The notes below the pieces were generated by a model. The model saw only the letters and a program-made list of their open reading frames with translations. It was not told the origin of the DNA and ran no database searches. Made by a program: the position numbers and the translations under genes. A stretch of DNA of 64,000 nt from Bradyrhizobium sp. Ce-3 (GTDB lineage Bacteria; Pseudomonadota; Alphaproteobacteria; Rhizobiales; Xanthobacteraceae), in assembly GCF_022835695.1 (NCBI RefSeq), contig NZ_BQUV01000004.1, positions 1 through 64,000 on the forward strand, given 5' to 3'. Every line of letters starts with the position of its first letter. The stretch's first letter is position 1. Shown here piece by piece: positions 41,720 to 50,831 of the stretch.

Positions 41720-43333
41720 ATGGATTTGAGCCGCCTCGAGATCAACCGCCGCACGGCCCTTCTGACCTCGGCCGCGATTGCGGCCAATGTTATCAATCCG
41801 ATGCGGGCCTTCGCGCAGGAAACCCCGCGCAAGGGCGGCGTGTTCAACGTCCATTACGGCGCCGAGCAGCGCCAGCTCAACCCCAGCATCCAGGCTTCGA
41901 CCGGCGTCTACATCATCGGCGGCAAGATCCAGGAGAATCTGGTCGACCTCGACGCCCAGGGACAGCCGGTCGGGGTGCTCGCCGAGAGCTGGGAGGCGAC
42001 GCCTGATGGCAAGACCGTCACCTTCAAGCTGCGCAAGGGCATCACCTGGCACGACGGCAAGCCGTTCACCTCGGAGGACGTCGCCTTCACTGCGATGAAC
42101 ATGTGGAAGAAGATCCTCAACTACGGATCGACCTTGCAGCTGTTCCTCACCTCGGTCGACACGCCCGATCCGCAGACCGCGATCTTCCGCTACGAGCGGC
42201 CGATGCCGCTGAACCTGCTGCTCCGCGCTTTGCCCGACCTCGGCTACGTCTCGGCCAAGCATCTCTATGAGAGCGGCGACATCAGGCAGAACCCGACCAA
42301 TCTGGCGCCGGTCGGCACCGGCCCGTTCAAATTCGTCAAATACGAGCGCGGGCAATACATCATCGCGGACCGCAACCCGGATTACTGGCGGCCGAACGCG
42401 CCCTATCTCGACCGCATCGTCTGGAAGGTGATCACCGACCGCGCCGCCGCGGCCGCCCAGATGGAGGCCGGCGAGCTGCACTACAGCCCCTTCTCGGGAC
42501 TGACGATCTCGGACATGGCGCGGCTCGGCAAGGACAAGCGTTTCATCGTCCAGACCAAGGGCAATGAGGGCAACGCCCGCACCAACACCATCGAGTTCAA
42601 CTTCCGCCGCAAGGAACTGTCCGATATCCGCGTCCGCCGCGCCATCGCGCATGCGATCAACGTGCCGTTCTTCATCGAGAATTTCCTGGGCGATTTCGCC
42701 AAGCTCGGCACCGGCCCGATCCCATCGACCTCGACCGACTTCTATCCCGGGCCGAACACGCCGCAATACGCTTACGACAAGGCCAAGGCGATCGCGCTGC
42801 TCGACGAGGCCGGTTTCAAGGCCTCCGGCGGCAACCGCTTCGCGCTGAAGCTGCTGCCCGCGCCCTGGGGCGAGGACATCTCGCTGTGGTCGACCTTCAT
42901 CCAGCAGTCGCTGGGCGAGGTCGGCATCCAGGTCGACATCGTGCGCAATGACGGCGGCGGCTTCCTCAAGCAGGTCTATGACGACCACGCCTTCGATCTC
43001 GCGACCGGCTGGCATCAGTACCGCAACGACCCCGCGGTCTCGACCACGGTGTGGTACCGCTCCGGCCAGCCCAAGGGCGCGCCGTGGACCAACCAGTGGG
43101 GTTGGGAGGACAAGACCGTCGACAAGACCATCGACGATGCCGCCACCGAAGTCGATCCGGCCAAGCGCAAGGCGCTCTATGCCGACTTCGTCAAGGAGGT
43201 GAACACCGAGCTCCCGGTCTGGATGCCGATCGAGCAGATTTTCGTCACCGTGATCACGGCCAAGGCGCGCAACCACTCCAACACGCCGCGCTGGGGCTCC
43301 GCGAGCTGGCACGATCTTTGGCTTTCGGCGTAA
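41720..43333 (+). CDS. Family 5 solute-binding protein of a second Dpp-type importer (Tat-exported)
   Basis: A 537-residue periplasmic binding protein. Twin-arginine signal INRRTALLTSAAIAANVI near residues 8-25, then the SBP_bac_5 body with GGVFNVHYGAEQRQLNP, LAESWEATPDGKTVTFKLR, ITWHDGKPFTSEDVAFT and VGTGPFKFVKYERGQYI as separate blocks. It defines the substrate of the 41720-46965 importer. Divergence from the 5925 protein suggests a different cargo. Confidence 0.92.
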   Translation: MDLSRLEINRRTALLTSAAIAANVINPMRAFAQETPRKGGVFNVHYGAEQRQLNPSIQASTGVYIIGGKIQENLVDLDAQGQPVGVLAESWEATPDGKTVTFKLRKGITWHDGKPFTSEDVAFTAMNMWKKILNYGSTLQLFLTSVDTPDPQTAIFRYERPMPLNLLLRALPDLGYVSAKHLYESGDIRQNPTNLAPVGTGPFKFVKYERGQYIIADRNPDYWRPNAPYLDRIVWKVITDRAAAAAQMEAGELHYSPFSGLTISDMARLGKDKRFIVQTKGNEGNARTNTIEFNFRRKELSDIRVRRAIAHAINVPFFIENFLGDFAKLGTGPIPSTSTDFYPGPNTPQYAYDKAKAIALLDEAGFKASGGNRFALKLLPAPWGEDISLWSTFIQQSLGEVGIQVDIVRNDGGGFLKQVYDDHAFDLATGWHQYRNDPAVSTTVWYRSGQPKGAPWTNQWGWEDKTVDKTIDDAATEVDPAKRKALYADFVKEVNTELPVWMPIEQIFVTVITAKARNHSNTPRWGSASWHDLWLSA

Positions 43334-43339
43334 TGCGGC

Positions 43340-43495
43340 CGCTCCCCCCTCTCCCCGTTCTTCACCGGGAGAGGGTTGGGGTGAGGGGCTCTCTCCGCAA
43401 TAGTGCTCCATCGATAGACCTGTACCCCCTCACCCGGATCGCATCTTGCGATGCGATCCGACCTCTCCCCGCAAGCGGGGCGAGGTAAGAGAGGC
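43340..43495. repeat. Composite GC-rich palindromic repeat
   Basis: CTCCCCGTTCTTCACCGGGAG and CTCCCCGCAAGCGGGG hairpins flank a GATCGCATCTTGCGATGCGATC segment. The units resemble those at 30680, 31776 and 39740. The 198-nt gap between the binding protein and the first permease holds only this element, so it may set different expression levels for the two. Confidence 0.6.
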
Positions 43496-43532
43496 CGGTG
43501 TCCACGTCGTTCGAAACCGCTATAGATAACCG

Positions 43533-44510
43533 ATGCGTATCCTGAGCCTTGCGGGGCGGCGGCTGGCCGCCTCGATTCCGACCCTGTTCCTGATCCTGAT
43601 CGGCGTGTTCCTGCTGCTGCAGCTCGCGCCGGGCGACACCGTCGATGCGCTGATGGCGCAGATGGGCGGCGGCGATGCCGCGACCGCGCAAGAGCTGCGC
43701 AAGTTCTACGGGCTCGACCTCTCGGTTCCGGCGCAGCTCGGCAACTATCTCTGGCATTTGGTGCGGCTCGATCTCGGCTTCTCCTCGATCTACGGCAAGC
43801 CGGTGGCGACCGTGATCCTGGAACGGCTGCCGCCGACCATCCTGCTGATGACCGCGTCGCTGTCGTTCGCGTTCTTCTTCGGCCTGCTGTTCGGCGTGAT
43901 CGCCGCGCGCGGTGTCAACCGCTGGCCGGACACCTTGATCTCGACGCTCGGCCTGATCTTCTACGCCACCCCGTCGTTCTGGTTCGGGCTGATGGCGATC
44001 GTGGTGTTCTCGGTCTATCTGCAATGGCTGCCGCCGGGTGGCTTCGAGGACATCGGCAACGTCCAGACCGGGATCTGGCGCGTGCTCGATATCGCCTCCC
44101 ATCTGGTGCTGCCGACGCTGACGCTCGGGCTGATCTTCCTTGCGATCTACCTGCGCATCATGCGCGCCTCGATGCTGGAGGTGCTGAACCTCGATTTCGT
44201 CCGCACCGCCCGCGCCAAGGGGCTGGACGAGACCCGCGTCGTCACCCGCCATGTGCTGCGCAACGCGCTGCTGCCGATGGTGACGCTGATCGGATTACAG
44301 GCCGGCACCATGCTCGGCGGCTCGGTCGTGGTCGAGAGCGTGTTCTCGCTGCCCGGCCTCGGCCGCCTCGCCTATGAATCGGTGGTGCAGCGCGACCTCA
44401 ACACCCTGCTCGGCATCGTGTTCGTATCCGCCCTGCTCGTCATATCGGTGAATTTCGTCGTCGACCTGCTCTACGCGCGGCTCGATCCGCGCATCGCGGC
44501 GGAGGGCTGA
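43533..44510 (+). CDS. Dpp-type ABC transporter permease (DppB-like), second importer
   Basis: A 325-residue permease. N-terminal helix with LFLILIGVFLLLQLAPGD, periplasmic loop with YGLDLSVPAQLGNYLWHLV, permease core with RTARAKGLDETRVVTRHVLR (EAA loop) and ESVFSLPGLGRLAYESVVQRD. The next permease starts 2 nt after its stop. Confidence 0.92.
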   Translation: MRILSLAGRRLAASIPTLFLILIGVFLLLQLAPGDTVDALMAQMGGGDAATAQELRKFYGLDLSVPAQLGNYLWHLVRLDLGFSSIYGKPVATVILERLPPTILLMTASLSFAFFFGLLFGVIAARGVNRWPDTLISTLGLIFYATPSFWFGLMAIVVFSVYLQWLPPGGFEDIGNVQTGIWRVLDIASHLVLPTLTLGLIFLAIYLRIMRASMLEVLNLDFVRTARAKGLDETRVVTRHVLRNALLPMVTLIGLQAGTMLGGSVVVESVFSLPGLGRLAYESVVQRDLNTLLGIVFVSALLVISVNFVVDLLYARLDPRIAAEG

Positions 44511-44512
44511 CG

Positions 44513-45343
44513 ATGGACGCGGTGAAACGCTATTTCCGCAGCCCGGCCGCGGTGATCGGCCTGATCCTGCTGCTGCTCATCATCGCGATGGCGGTCAGCG
44601 CGGGCTTCCTCTATCCGCGCGATCCCCTCGCTCTGGCGGGCCGGCCGCTGGTCTGGCCGTTCTCCAACCCGCGCTTCCTGCTCGGGACAGATAATTCCGG
44701 CCGCGACATCGCCGCGCAGATCTTCTACGGCGCGCGGATTTCGCTGCTGATCGGCGGCGTCGCTACCGTGATCGCGATCCTGATCGGCATTCTGGTCGGC
44801 GCCTTCGCCGGATACTACGGCGGCTGGGTCGACAATGTGCTGATGCGGATCACCGAGGCGTTCCAGACGCTGCCGAACTTCGTGCTGTTGCTGGTGCTGG
44901 TCGCGGTGTTCGGCTCGACCCTAACCACGGTGACGATTGCGGTCGGGGTGGTGTCGTGGCCGGCGCCTGCGCGGCTGACCCGCGCCGAATTCCTGTCGCT
45001 GCGCAACCGCGAATTCGTGCAGGCCGGCAAGACGCTCGGCATGAGGGACGTCCAGCTGATCCTCGGCGAGATCCTGCCCAACGCGCTGCCGCCCGTGATC
45101 GTCTATGCCAGCGTGGTGATGGCGGTCGCAATCCTCTTGGAAAGCGCGCTGGCTTTCCTGCGGCTGTCCGATCCCAACGTCGCCTCCTGGGGCAATCTGA
45201 TCGGGCTCGGCCGCGACGTGCTGCGGGTGCAATGGTACGTCTCGGCGATCCCCGGCATTGCGATCCTCGTCACCGTGCTTGCGGTGTCGCTGGTCGGCCA
45301 GGGCCTCAACGATGCGCTCAATCCGAGGCTGAAGAGCCGATGA
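44513..45343 (+). CDS. Dpp-type ABC transporter permease (DppC-like), second importer
   Basis: A 276-residue permease with the OppC N-terminal helix (AAVIGLILLLLIIAMAVSAG), LLGTDNSGRDIAAQIFYGAR and the EAA loop QAGKTLGMRDVQLILGEILP followed by ESALAFLRLSDPNVASWGNL. It overlaps the ATPase gene by 4 nt. It forms a channel with the 43533 permease. Confidence 0.92.
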   Translation: MDAVKRYFRSPAAVIGLILLLLIIAMAVSAGFLYPRDPLALAGRPLVWPFSNPRFLLGTDNSGRDIAAQIFYGARISLLIGGVATVIAILIGILVGAFAGYYGGWVDNVLMRITEAFQTLPNFVLLLVLVAVFGSTLTTVTIAVGVVSWPAPARLTRAEFLSLRNREFVQAGKTLGMRDVQLILGEILPNALPPVIVYASVVMAVAILLESALAFLRLSDPNVASWGNLIGLGRDVLRVQWYVSAIPGIAILVTVLAVSLVGQGLNDALNPRLKSR

Positions 45344-46965
45344 GCGACACGGTCCTTTCCCTCGACGGGCTGACGGTGCGCCTGCCCAAGGGCGCCGACC
45401 GGCCGCATGCGCTGTCCGATGTCTCGCTGTCGATCGCCTCGAACGAGATCCTTTGCGTGGTCGGCGAGTCCGGCTCGGGCAAGTCGATGATGGCCAACGC
45501 CATCATGCGGCTGCTGCCGAACGAGGTTGCCATCGAGCAGGGCCGGATGATGTTCGACGGGCGCGACCTCTGCGCAGCCGATGGCGCCGAAATGCGCGAG
45601 GTGCGCGGCGCCGGCATTGCGATGATCTTCCAGGAGCCGATGACCGCGCTCAATCCGCTGCGCACCATCGGCGACCAGATCGGCGAGATGTTCGCGGTCC
45701 ACACCGCGCTCTCGAAGGCCGATATCCATGCGCGCGTGCTGGCGCTGCTCGAGGACGTGCGGATTCCCCATCCCAGGGCCGCCGCAAAGGCCTATCCGCA
45801 CGAGCTATCCGGCGGCCAGCGCCAGCGCGCCATGATCGCGATGGCGCTGGCGCTCGACCCCAAGCTCCTGATCGCGGACGAGCCGACCACCGCGCTCGAC
45901 GTCACGACGCAGGCACAGATCCTGAAGCTGATCCGCGACCTGCAGCAGCGCAAGAAGACCGCGGTGCTGTTCATCACCCATGATTTCGGCGTCGTCGCGG
46001 AGATCGCCGACCGCGTCGTGGTGATGCAGCACGGCGCGATCGTCGAGCAGGGCACCGCCGACAAGGTGCTGAACGACCCACAGCATGCCTATACCAGGCA
46101 ACTGATCGCAGCCGTTCCACCGCTGAACGCGCCGCCGCCTCGTATCCTCTCCAGCAAGGACATCCTGTCCATCGACAGCGTCTCGAAAACCTACCGTACC
46201 GGCGGCTTCCTCGGCCGCGGCGCGCGGGTCACCGAGGCGGTCAAGAACGTCTCGCTGCACCTGCCGCGCGGCGCGACGCTCGGCATCGTCGGCGAATCCG
46301 GTTCGGGCAAGTCGACGCTCGCACGCTGCATCGTCCGCCTGATCGATCCGGACACCGGGTCGATCGTGCTGGGCGGCAAGGACTGGGCCAAGCTCGACCG
46401 CGAGGAGATCAGGCGCGAGACCCGCCACATCCAGATGGTGTTCCAGGATCCGTTCGCCTCGCTCAACCCGCGCCGCAAGGCAGCCGAGCTGGTGGCGCAA
46501 GGACCGATCGTGCACGGCACCGACCGCGCTACTGCGATCGCGGAAGCGCGAAAACTGTTCGAACTGGTCGGGCTCGACCTGTCTGCCGGCGATCGCTATC
46601 CGCACGAATTCTCCGGCGGCCAGCGCCAGCGTATTGGGCTCGCGCGGGCGCTGGCGCTGAGGCCGGATGTGCTGGTCGCGGACGAGCCGGTCTCGGCGCT
46701 CGACGTCTCGGTGCAGGCGCAGGTCTTGAGGCTGCTCGCCGAACTGCGCCAGCAGCTCGGCCTCTCCATCATCTTCATCACCCACGATCTGCGGGTTGCC
46801 GCGCAGATATGCGATCTCGTCGCTGTCATGAAGGACGGCGCCGTGGTCGAGCAAGGGCTGACCGCCGAGGTGTTCGGCAGACCGCAGCATCCCTATACGC
46901 AGGCGCTGCTGTCCGCGATCCCCGGCGGCGATTTCACGCGCAAGCGCGATGCTCTGATCGCCTGA
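45340..46965 (+). CDS. Fused double ATPase of the second Dpp-type importer
   Basis: A 541-residue protein with two ABC ATPase modules, replacing separate DppD and DppF. Module 1 has GESGSGKSM, LSGGQRQRAMIAMAL and [11 protein letters not shown]; module 2 (from about residue 270) has GESGSGKST, FSGGQRQRIGLARAL and LVADEPVSALD. ATG at 45340 overlaps the permease stop (ATGA); the longer open frame upstream is a shadow of the permease gene. The usual C-terminal oligopeptide-transporter cysteine blocks are missing or reduced, as is common in fused forms. Confidence 0.92.
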   Translation: MSDTVLSLDGLTVRLPKGADRPHALSDVSLSIASNEILCVVGESGSGKSMMANAIMRLLPNEVAIEQGRMMFDGRDLCAADGAEMREVRGAGIAMIFQEPMTALNPLRTIGDQIGEMFAVHTALSKADIHARVLALLEDVRIPHPRAAAKAYPHELSGGQRQRAMIAMALALDPKLLIADEPTTALDVTTQAQILKLIRDLQQRKKTAVLFITHDFGVVAEIADRVVVMQHGAIVEQGTADKVLNDPQHAYTRQLIAAVPPLNAPPPRILSSKDILSIDSVSKTYRTGGFLGRGARVTEAVKNVSLHLPRGATLGIVGESGSGKSTLARCIVRLIDPDTGSIVLGGKDWAKLDREEIRRETRHIQMVFQDPFASLNPRRKAAELVAQGPIVHGTDRATAIAEARKLFELVGLDLSAGDRYPHEFSGGQRQRIGLARALALRPDVLVADEPVSALDVSVQAQVLRLLAELRQQLGLSIIFITHDLRVAAQICDLVAVMKDGAVVEQGLTAEVFGRPQHPYTQALLSAIPGGDFTRKRDALIA

Positions 46966-46995
46966 TCGAGCCGCGCGCGTGGCGTCGGCGTGCGT

Positions 46996-48366
46996 TCACC
47001 GTGAGCGGCGCGAGGCGAGCAAATGCTCCGCCCAGCGCAGCAGCTCGAAGCGATCGCCCCTGACCAGCTCCTGGGCATCGCGCTGCCGGTACAGCACCAG
47101 CATCCACGGCGCGAGCTTGCGCAGCAATCCATGCGCCATGTACTGCACCGGCTCGGTGAACGGCAGCGCCAGCTCGTTCTCCGGCACGCCCTGCACGGCC
47201 CGCGCCAGCTCACGGCCGAGCGGGATCGTCAGCGCCACGGCACGGCCGTTGCAGCCGGTCCAGCCATAGGCGTTCGGTCCGAGCCGATGCATGCGCGGCA
47301 GGAAATCCGCGGTCATCCCGACATAGCCGTTCCAGACATAGTCGAAGGAGACGTCGCCGACCTGCGGCCACAGTCGCTGCAACCGCTCGGTCACCCGCGC
47401 CTTCAGCCGCGCGGTCTTGTCGCCCGGGCCAAGCACGGCGCCGCCGGTGACGAGCCGATTGCGCGCGTCGTAGCGCGCGAAATACAGCTCGCCATGGGTG
47501 TCCGACATCGCCTGCCGGCCGGGAATGATGGTCTTGCGGACATTGTCCGACAGCGGCTGCGTCGCCATCTGCCACGACAGCACCGGCATCACCTCGGTGG
47601 CGATCTCAGGCACCAGCGTCTTCGCGAACTCGCCGCTATAGGCATTGGTCGCGACGACAAGCGCGCGGCCGGAGATTTCACCCTTTTCGGTCTTCACCAC
47701 CCAGCGGTCGCCGCGACGCTCGAAACTCAGCGCGGGCGAACGGGCGTAGATCCGCGCGCCGTGGCCGAGCACGGTCCGCGCCAGGCCCCGCGCCAGCGCC
47801 AGTGGATTGACGTGACCGCCGGTGCGGTTCCAGAAGCCGCCGTACCATGCATCCGAACCGAGCATATCCCGGGTCTGGTCGCGCGACAGCAAGTCCACCG
47901 GCGCGCCGAATTTCGACCATTGCTGCACCCGCCGCTCCGCGATCTTGATCCGGCCCGGCGAATGCACCGGCTGCACCCAGCCGGCCTGCTCCTGCTCGGC
48001 ATCGATGTTGTAGCGCTTGACGACGTCGAACAGCATGGCCGCGCTGTCGCGCAGCATCGCGACGAAGCGCTCGCCGGCGGCACCATGCCGCTTGATGATG
48101 TCATCGGGATCGGGACGCGACAGCGTCGGAATGACCTGGCCGTTGTTGCGGCCGGAGGCACCCCAGCCCGGCTCGGCGGCCTCGACGATCGCGACGTCGA
48201 CATTGGCCTCGCGCAGATGCAGCGCGGTCGACAGGCCCGTGAAGCCGCCGCCGATGATCACGACATCGGCCTGTTGCGCGCCGGTCAGCTCGGGGCAATC
48301 AGGCCCCGGCGGCGTCGCCGCGGCCCACAGCGAATTGGGCCAGCGCACGGCATTGCTGCTCATCAT
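46996..48366 (-). CDS. FAD-dependent amine/amino-acid oxidase (DAO family)
   Basis: A 456-residue flavoprotein. The FAD-binding Rossmann start is ADVVIIGGGFTGLSTALHLRE, with WGASGRNNGQV typical of the puuB / gamma-glutamylputrescine-oxidase group of DAO enzymes, and GYVGMTADFLPRMHRLG near the C-terminal FAD contacts. It should oxidise an amine or N-alkylated amino acid to an aldehyde or imine and release ammonia or amine. AAGGA lies just upstream of two adjacent ATGs (48366, 48363). Next to a Dpp-type importer it may act on the imported compound; this is inference. Confidence 0.88.
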   Translation of the reverse strand: MMSSNAVRWPNSLWAAATPPGPDCPELTGAQQADVVIIGGGFTGLSTALHLREANVDVAIVEAAEPGWGASGRNNGQVIPTLSRPDPDDIIKRHGAAGERFVAMLRDSAAMLFDVVKRYNIDAEQEQAGWVQPVHSPGRIKIAERRVQQWSKFGAPVDLLSRDQTRDMLGSDAWYGGFWNRTGGHVNPLALARGLARTVLGHGARIYARSPALSFERRGDRWVVKTEKGEISGRALVVATNAYSGEFAKTLVPEIATEVMPVLSWQMATQPLSDNVRKTIIPGRQAMSDTHGELYFARYDARNRLVTGGAVLGPGDKTARLKARVTERLQRLWPQVGDVSFDYVWNGYVGMTADFLPRMHRLGPNAYGWTGCNGRAVALTIPLGRELARAVQGVPENELALPFTEPVQYMAHGLLRKLAPWMLVLYRQRDAQELVRGDRFELLRWAEHLLASRRSR

Positions 48367-48440
48367 GATCCTTTCTTGCGGGGCCTACGCGTTCTGGTTA
48401 GGTTTACTCTACTCTCTCATTCCAGCCGGGAAGACAAGAA

Positions 48441-49295
48441 GTGGCACTCAAGAACGTCATCGGAATCGATCACGCCGTGGTCATGGTGAAGGACCTCGAC
48501 AAGGCGGCCGAGAACTACAAGCGGCTCGGCTTCACCGTGTCGCCGCGCGGCACCCATAGCGCGCATATGGGATCGGGCAACTACACCATCATGTTCGACC
48601 CCGACTACATGGAATTGCTCGGCGTGCTGACGCCGACGGAACATAATGCGCCGGCACGCACCTTCCTCGAGAAGCACGGCGAAGGCATCGAACGGATCGC
48701 TTTCACCGCGTTGGATTCCACTGCCGGCGCCGAGGAGATCCGCGCCCGCGGCTATCCGCCGGTCGGGCCGACCGATTTCGAACGCCCCGTGACCTTGCCG
48801 AGCGGCACCGTCTCCGCGGCAAAATTCCGCACCTTCCAGTGGCCGACCGCGGAGGCGCCGGGCGGCGTGCGCATCTTCGCCTGCCAGCACAAGACCCGCG
48901 AGACGGTGTGGATTCCCGAACTGATGACGCACGCCAATGGGGCAAAACGTCTCAAGCAGGTGCTGATCGTCTCGCCCGATCCCGCATCGGACGCCGCGCA
49001 GCTCTCCAAGATGATCGATATCGCCGTCAGAAACGATCCCGACGGTGCGGTTGCGGTGCCGTCCGGCGGCGATCGCGCCGACTTCGTGTTCCTGACCAGG
49101 GATCAGCTCGGCAAACGCTATCCCGGCGTGTCGCTGGATGGCCTGTCCGAGCGCGGCGGCGCCGGCCTCGTGATCGCGGCCGACCTTGCCGGCACCGAAA
49201 AGGCGCTGGGCTCCGCCGGCGTCAAGGGCGGCGGCGGCATCACCGTGCCGCCGGCGGCTGCCAACGGCACCCTGCTCGCCTTCGTCAAGGCATAA
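48441..49295 (+). CDS. VOC-family (glyoxalase-like) protein
   Basis: A 284-residue protein of the vicinal oxygen chelate superfamily, glyoxalase_3-like. The first module starts IGIDHAVVMVKDLDKAAENY and includes a Glu in DPDYMELLGVL; a second module ends ITVPPAAANGTLLAFV. The metal-binding His and Glu of module 1 are present. It may be a dioxygenase, lyase or isomerase. GTG at 48441 is the start because homology begins at once. Divergent from the DAO gene with a 74-nt shared gap. Confidence 0.85.
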   Translation: MALKNVIGIDHAVVMVKDLDKAAENYKRLGFTVSPRGTHSAHMGSGNYTIMFDPDYMELLGVLTPTEHNAPARTFLEKHGEGIERIAFTALDSTAGAEEIRARGYPPVGPTDFERPVTLPSGTVSAAKFRTFQWPTAEAPGGVRIFACQHKTRETVWIPELMTHANGAKRLKQVLIVSPDPASDAAQLSKMIDIAVRNDPDGAVAVPSGGDRADFVFLTRDQLGKRYPGVSLDGLSERGGAGLVIAADLAGTEKALGSAGVKGGGGITVPPAAANGTLLAFVKA

Positions 49296-49425
49296 CTGCA
49301 ATCCGACGCGCGGCGCGGCGTTATGCAGCGGCGCCGCGCATCCGGGGCAGACAGACCAGCGTCACGCTCAAGCATCGACGCGATGCGGCCGCATCAATGC
49401 GCGTCCTGCATCGGTTGATGCACAG

Positions 49426-49467
49426 TCGGTCCGGAAAACCGGTGTTCACTTTTCCGGATCATGCTCT
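49426..49467. repeat. Dispersed repeat CCGGAAAACCGGTGTTCACTTTTCCGG type
   Basis: CCGGAAAA (49431-49438) pairs with TTTTCCGG (49450-49457). I recognise the CCGGAAAACCGG...TTTTCCGGATCATGC pattern as a frequent intergenic repeat of Bradyrhizobium and relatives. It ends about 40 nt before the sugar-binding protein gene. The rest of the 213-nt gap holds nothing recognisable. Confidence 0.6.
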
Positions 49468-49508
49468 AGTATCTCTCCCAAACAAGAAGACCGTCCTGGG
49501 AGGGAAAC

Positions 49509-50831
49509 ATGTCGCATCACCTGATCTCGCGCCGCCAGATGCTGGCGGGCACGGCCGCCGCGGGTGCGGTCGGATTGACCGGATTTCCGGCCCGCGCCGA
49601 GATCAACTGGAAGAAGTACTCCGGCACCACGCTCGAGGTGATCCTCGCCAAGGGGCCGCGCGGCGACAATCTGCAGAAGTACATCAAGGAATTCACCGAG
49701 CTCAGCGGCATCAAGGTCGAGTCCGAGCAGATCCCCGAGCAGCAGCAGCGCCAGAAATGCGTGATCGAGCTGTCCTCGGGCAAGCCGAGCTTCGACGTCG
49801 TGCATCTCAGCTATCACGTGCAGAAGCGGCAATTCGAGAAGGCGGGCTGGCTCGCCGACATGTCGGGCTTTCTCAAGGATCCGAGCCTGACGCCGCCGGA
49901 CCTCGTCGAGAGCGACTTCTCGGCGGCCGGCCTGCAATATGCGCGCAACGACAAGGGCCAGATGCTGTCGCTGCCGTGGTCGGTCGACTATTTCATCCTC
50001 TACTACAACAAGGAGCTGTTCCAGAAGAAGGGCGTCGAGGTCCCGAAGACGCTGGAGGAGATGGCGGTCGCCGCCGAGAAGCTGACCGATCCGAAGGACG
50101 GCATCTACGGCTTCGTCGGCCGCGGCCTGCGCAACGCCAACATGGCGATGTGGACCAACTTCTACCTGAACTATGGCGGCGAATTCCTCGATGCCAAAGG
50201 CAACATCCTGACCGACGGCCCGGAGGCGGTCGAGGCCACCAAGCTCTATCAGAGGCTGCTGACGAAATGCGCGCCTCCCGGCGTCGCCGGCTTCAACTGG
50301 ATGGAGTCGATGGCCTCGTTCACGCAAGGCCGATCGGCGATGTGGATCGATGCCGACGGCTGGGCGCCGCCGCTGGAAGACCCCGCCGCCTCGCGCGTCG
50401 TCGGCAAGGTCGGCTACACGCTGGTGCCCGCCGGCCCCAAGGGCAAGTTCTCGTCGACCTATGGCGACGGCGTCGGCATCGCCGCTGCGAGCAAGAACAA
50501 GGAAGCGGCCTATTTGCTGTGCCAATGGGTGGTCTCGCGGGGCCAGGGTGCGCGGCTGCTGCAGGCCGGCGGCGGCGTGCCGTTCCGCAACTCGATCGTC
50601 GACGATGCCGAGGTCGCCAAGGGCGTCAAGACCAAGGAATGGCTGCAGTCGGTGGTCGATTCCGCCAAGATCTCGAAGCTCGGCCTGCCCGTCATCATCC
50701 CGGTCGCCGAATTCCGCGACATCGTCGGCGCAGCGCTGACCGCGACGCTGTCGGGCGCCGATCCGGCCACCGAGCTGAAGAAGGCGCACGAGCAGTTCCG
50801 CCCCATCCTGGAGCGTAGCGAAAAAGCGTGA
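49509..50831 (+). CDS. Family 1 solute-binding protein (CUT1 sugar type), Tat-exported
   Basis: A 440-residue periplasmic binding protein with a twin-arginine signal (SRRQMLAGTAAAGAVGL, near residues 7-23). The SBP_bac_1 body shows TTLEVILAKGPRGDNLQKYI, FDVVHLSYHVQKRQFEKAGW and LPWSVDYFILYYNKELFQ as separate blocks. It should bind an oligosaccharide, polyol or related compound for the 50828/51763 permeases. The start has GGGAGG upstream. Confidence 0.9.
   Translation: MSHHLISRRQMLAGTAAAGAVGLTGFPARAEINWKKYSGTTLEVILAKGPRGDNLQKYIKEFTELSGIKVESEQIPEQQQRQKCVIELSSGKPSFDVVHLSYHVQKRQFEKAGWLADMSGFLKDPSLTPPDLVESDFSAAGLQYARNDKGQMLSLPWSVDYFILYYNKELFQKKGVEVPKTLEEMAVAAEKLTDPKDGIYGFVGRGLRNANMAMWTNFYLNYGGEFLDAKGNILTDGPEAVEATKLYQRLLTKCAPPGVAGFNWMESMASFTQGRSAMWIDADGWAPPLEDPAASRVVGKVGYTLVPAGPKGKFSSTYGDGVGIAAASKNKEAAYLLCQWVVSRGQGARLLQAGGGVPFRNSIVDDAEVAKGVKTKEWLQSVVDSAKISKLGLPVIIPVAEFRDIVGAALTATLSGADPATELKKAHEQFRPILERSEKA

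Noticed and set aside
44956-45339. Extended N-terminus for the double ATPase
   Set aside because: It overlaps the permease gene in another frame; the ATG at 45340 overlaps the permease stop as expected for this operon.
48839-50818. 659-residue open frame on the + strand
   Set aside because: It runs across the VOC gene, an intergenic gap and the sugar-binding protein in a third frame, with repetitive Arg-rich sequence.
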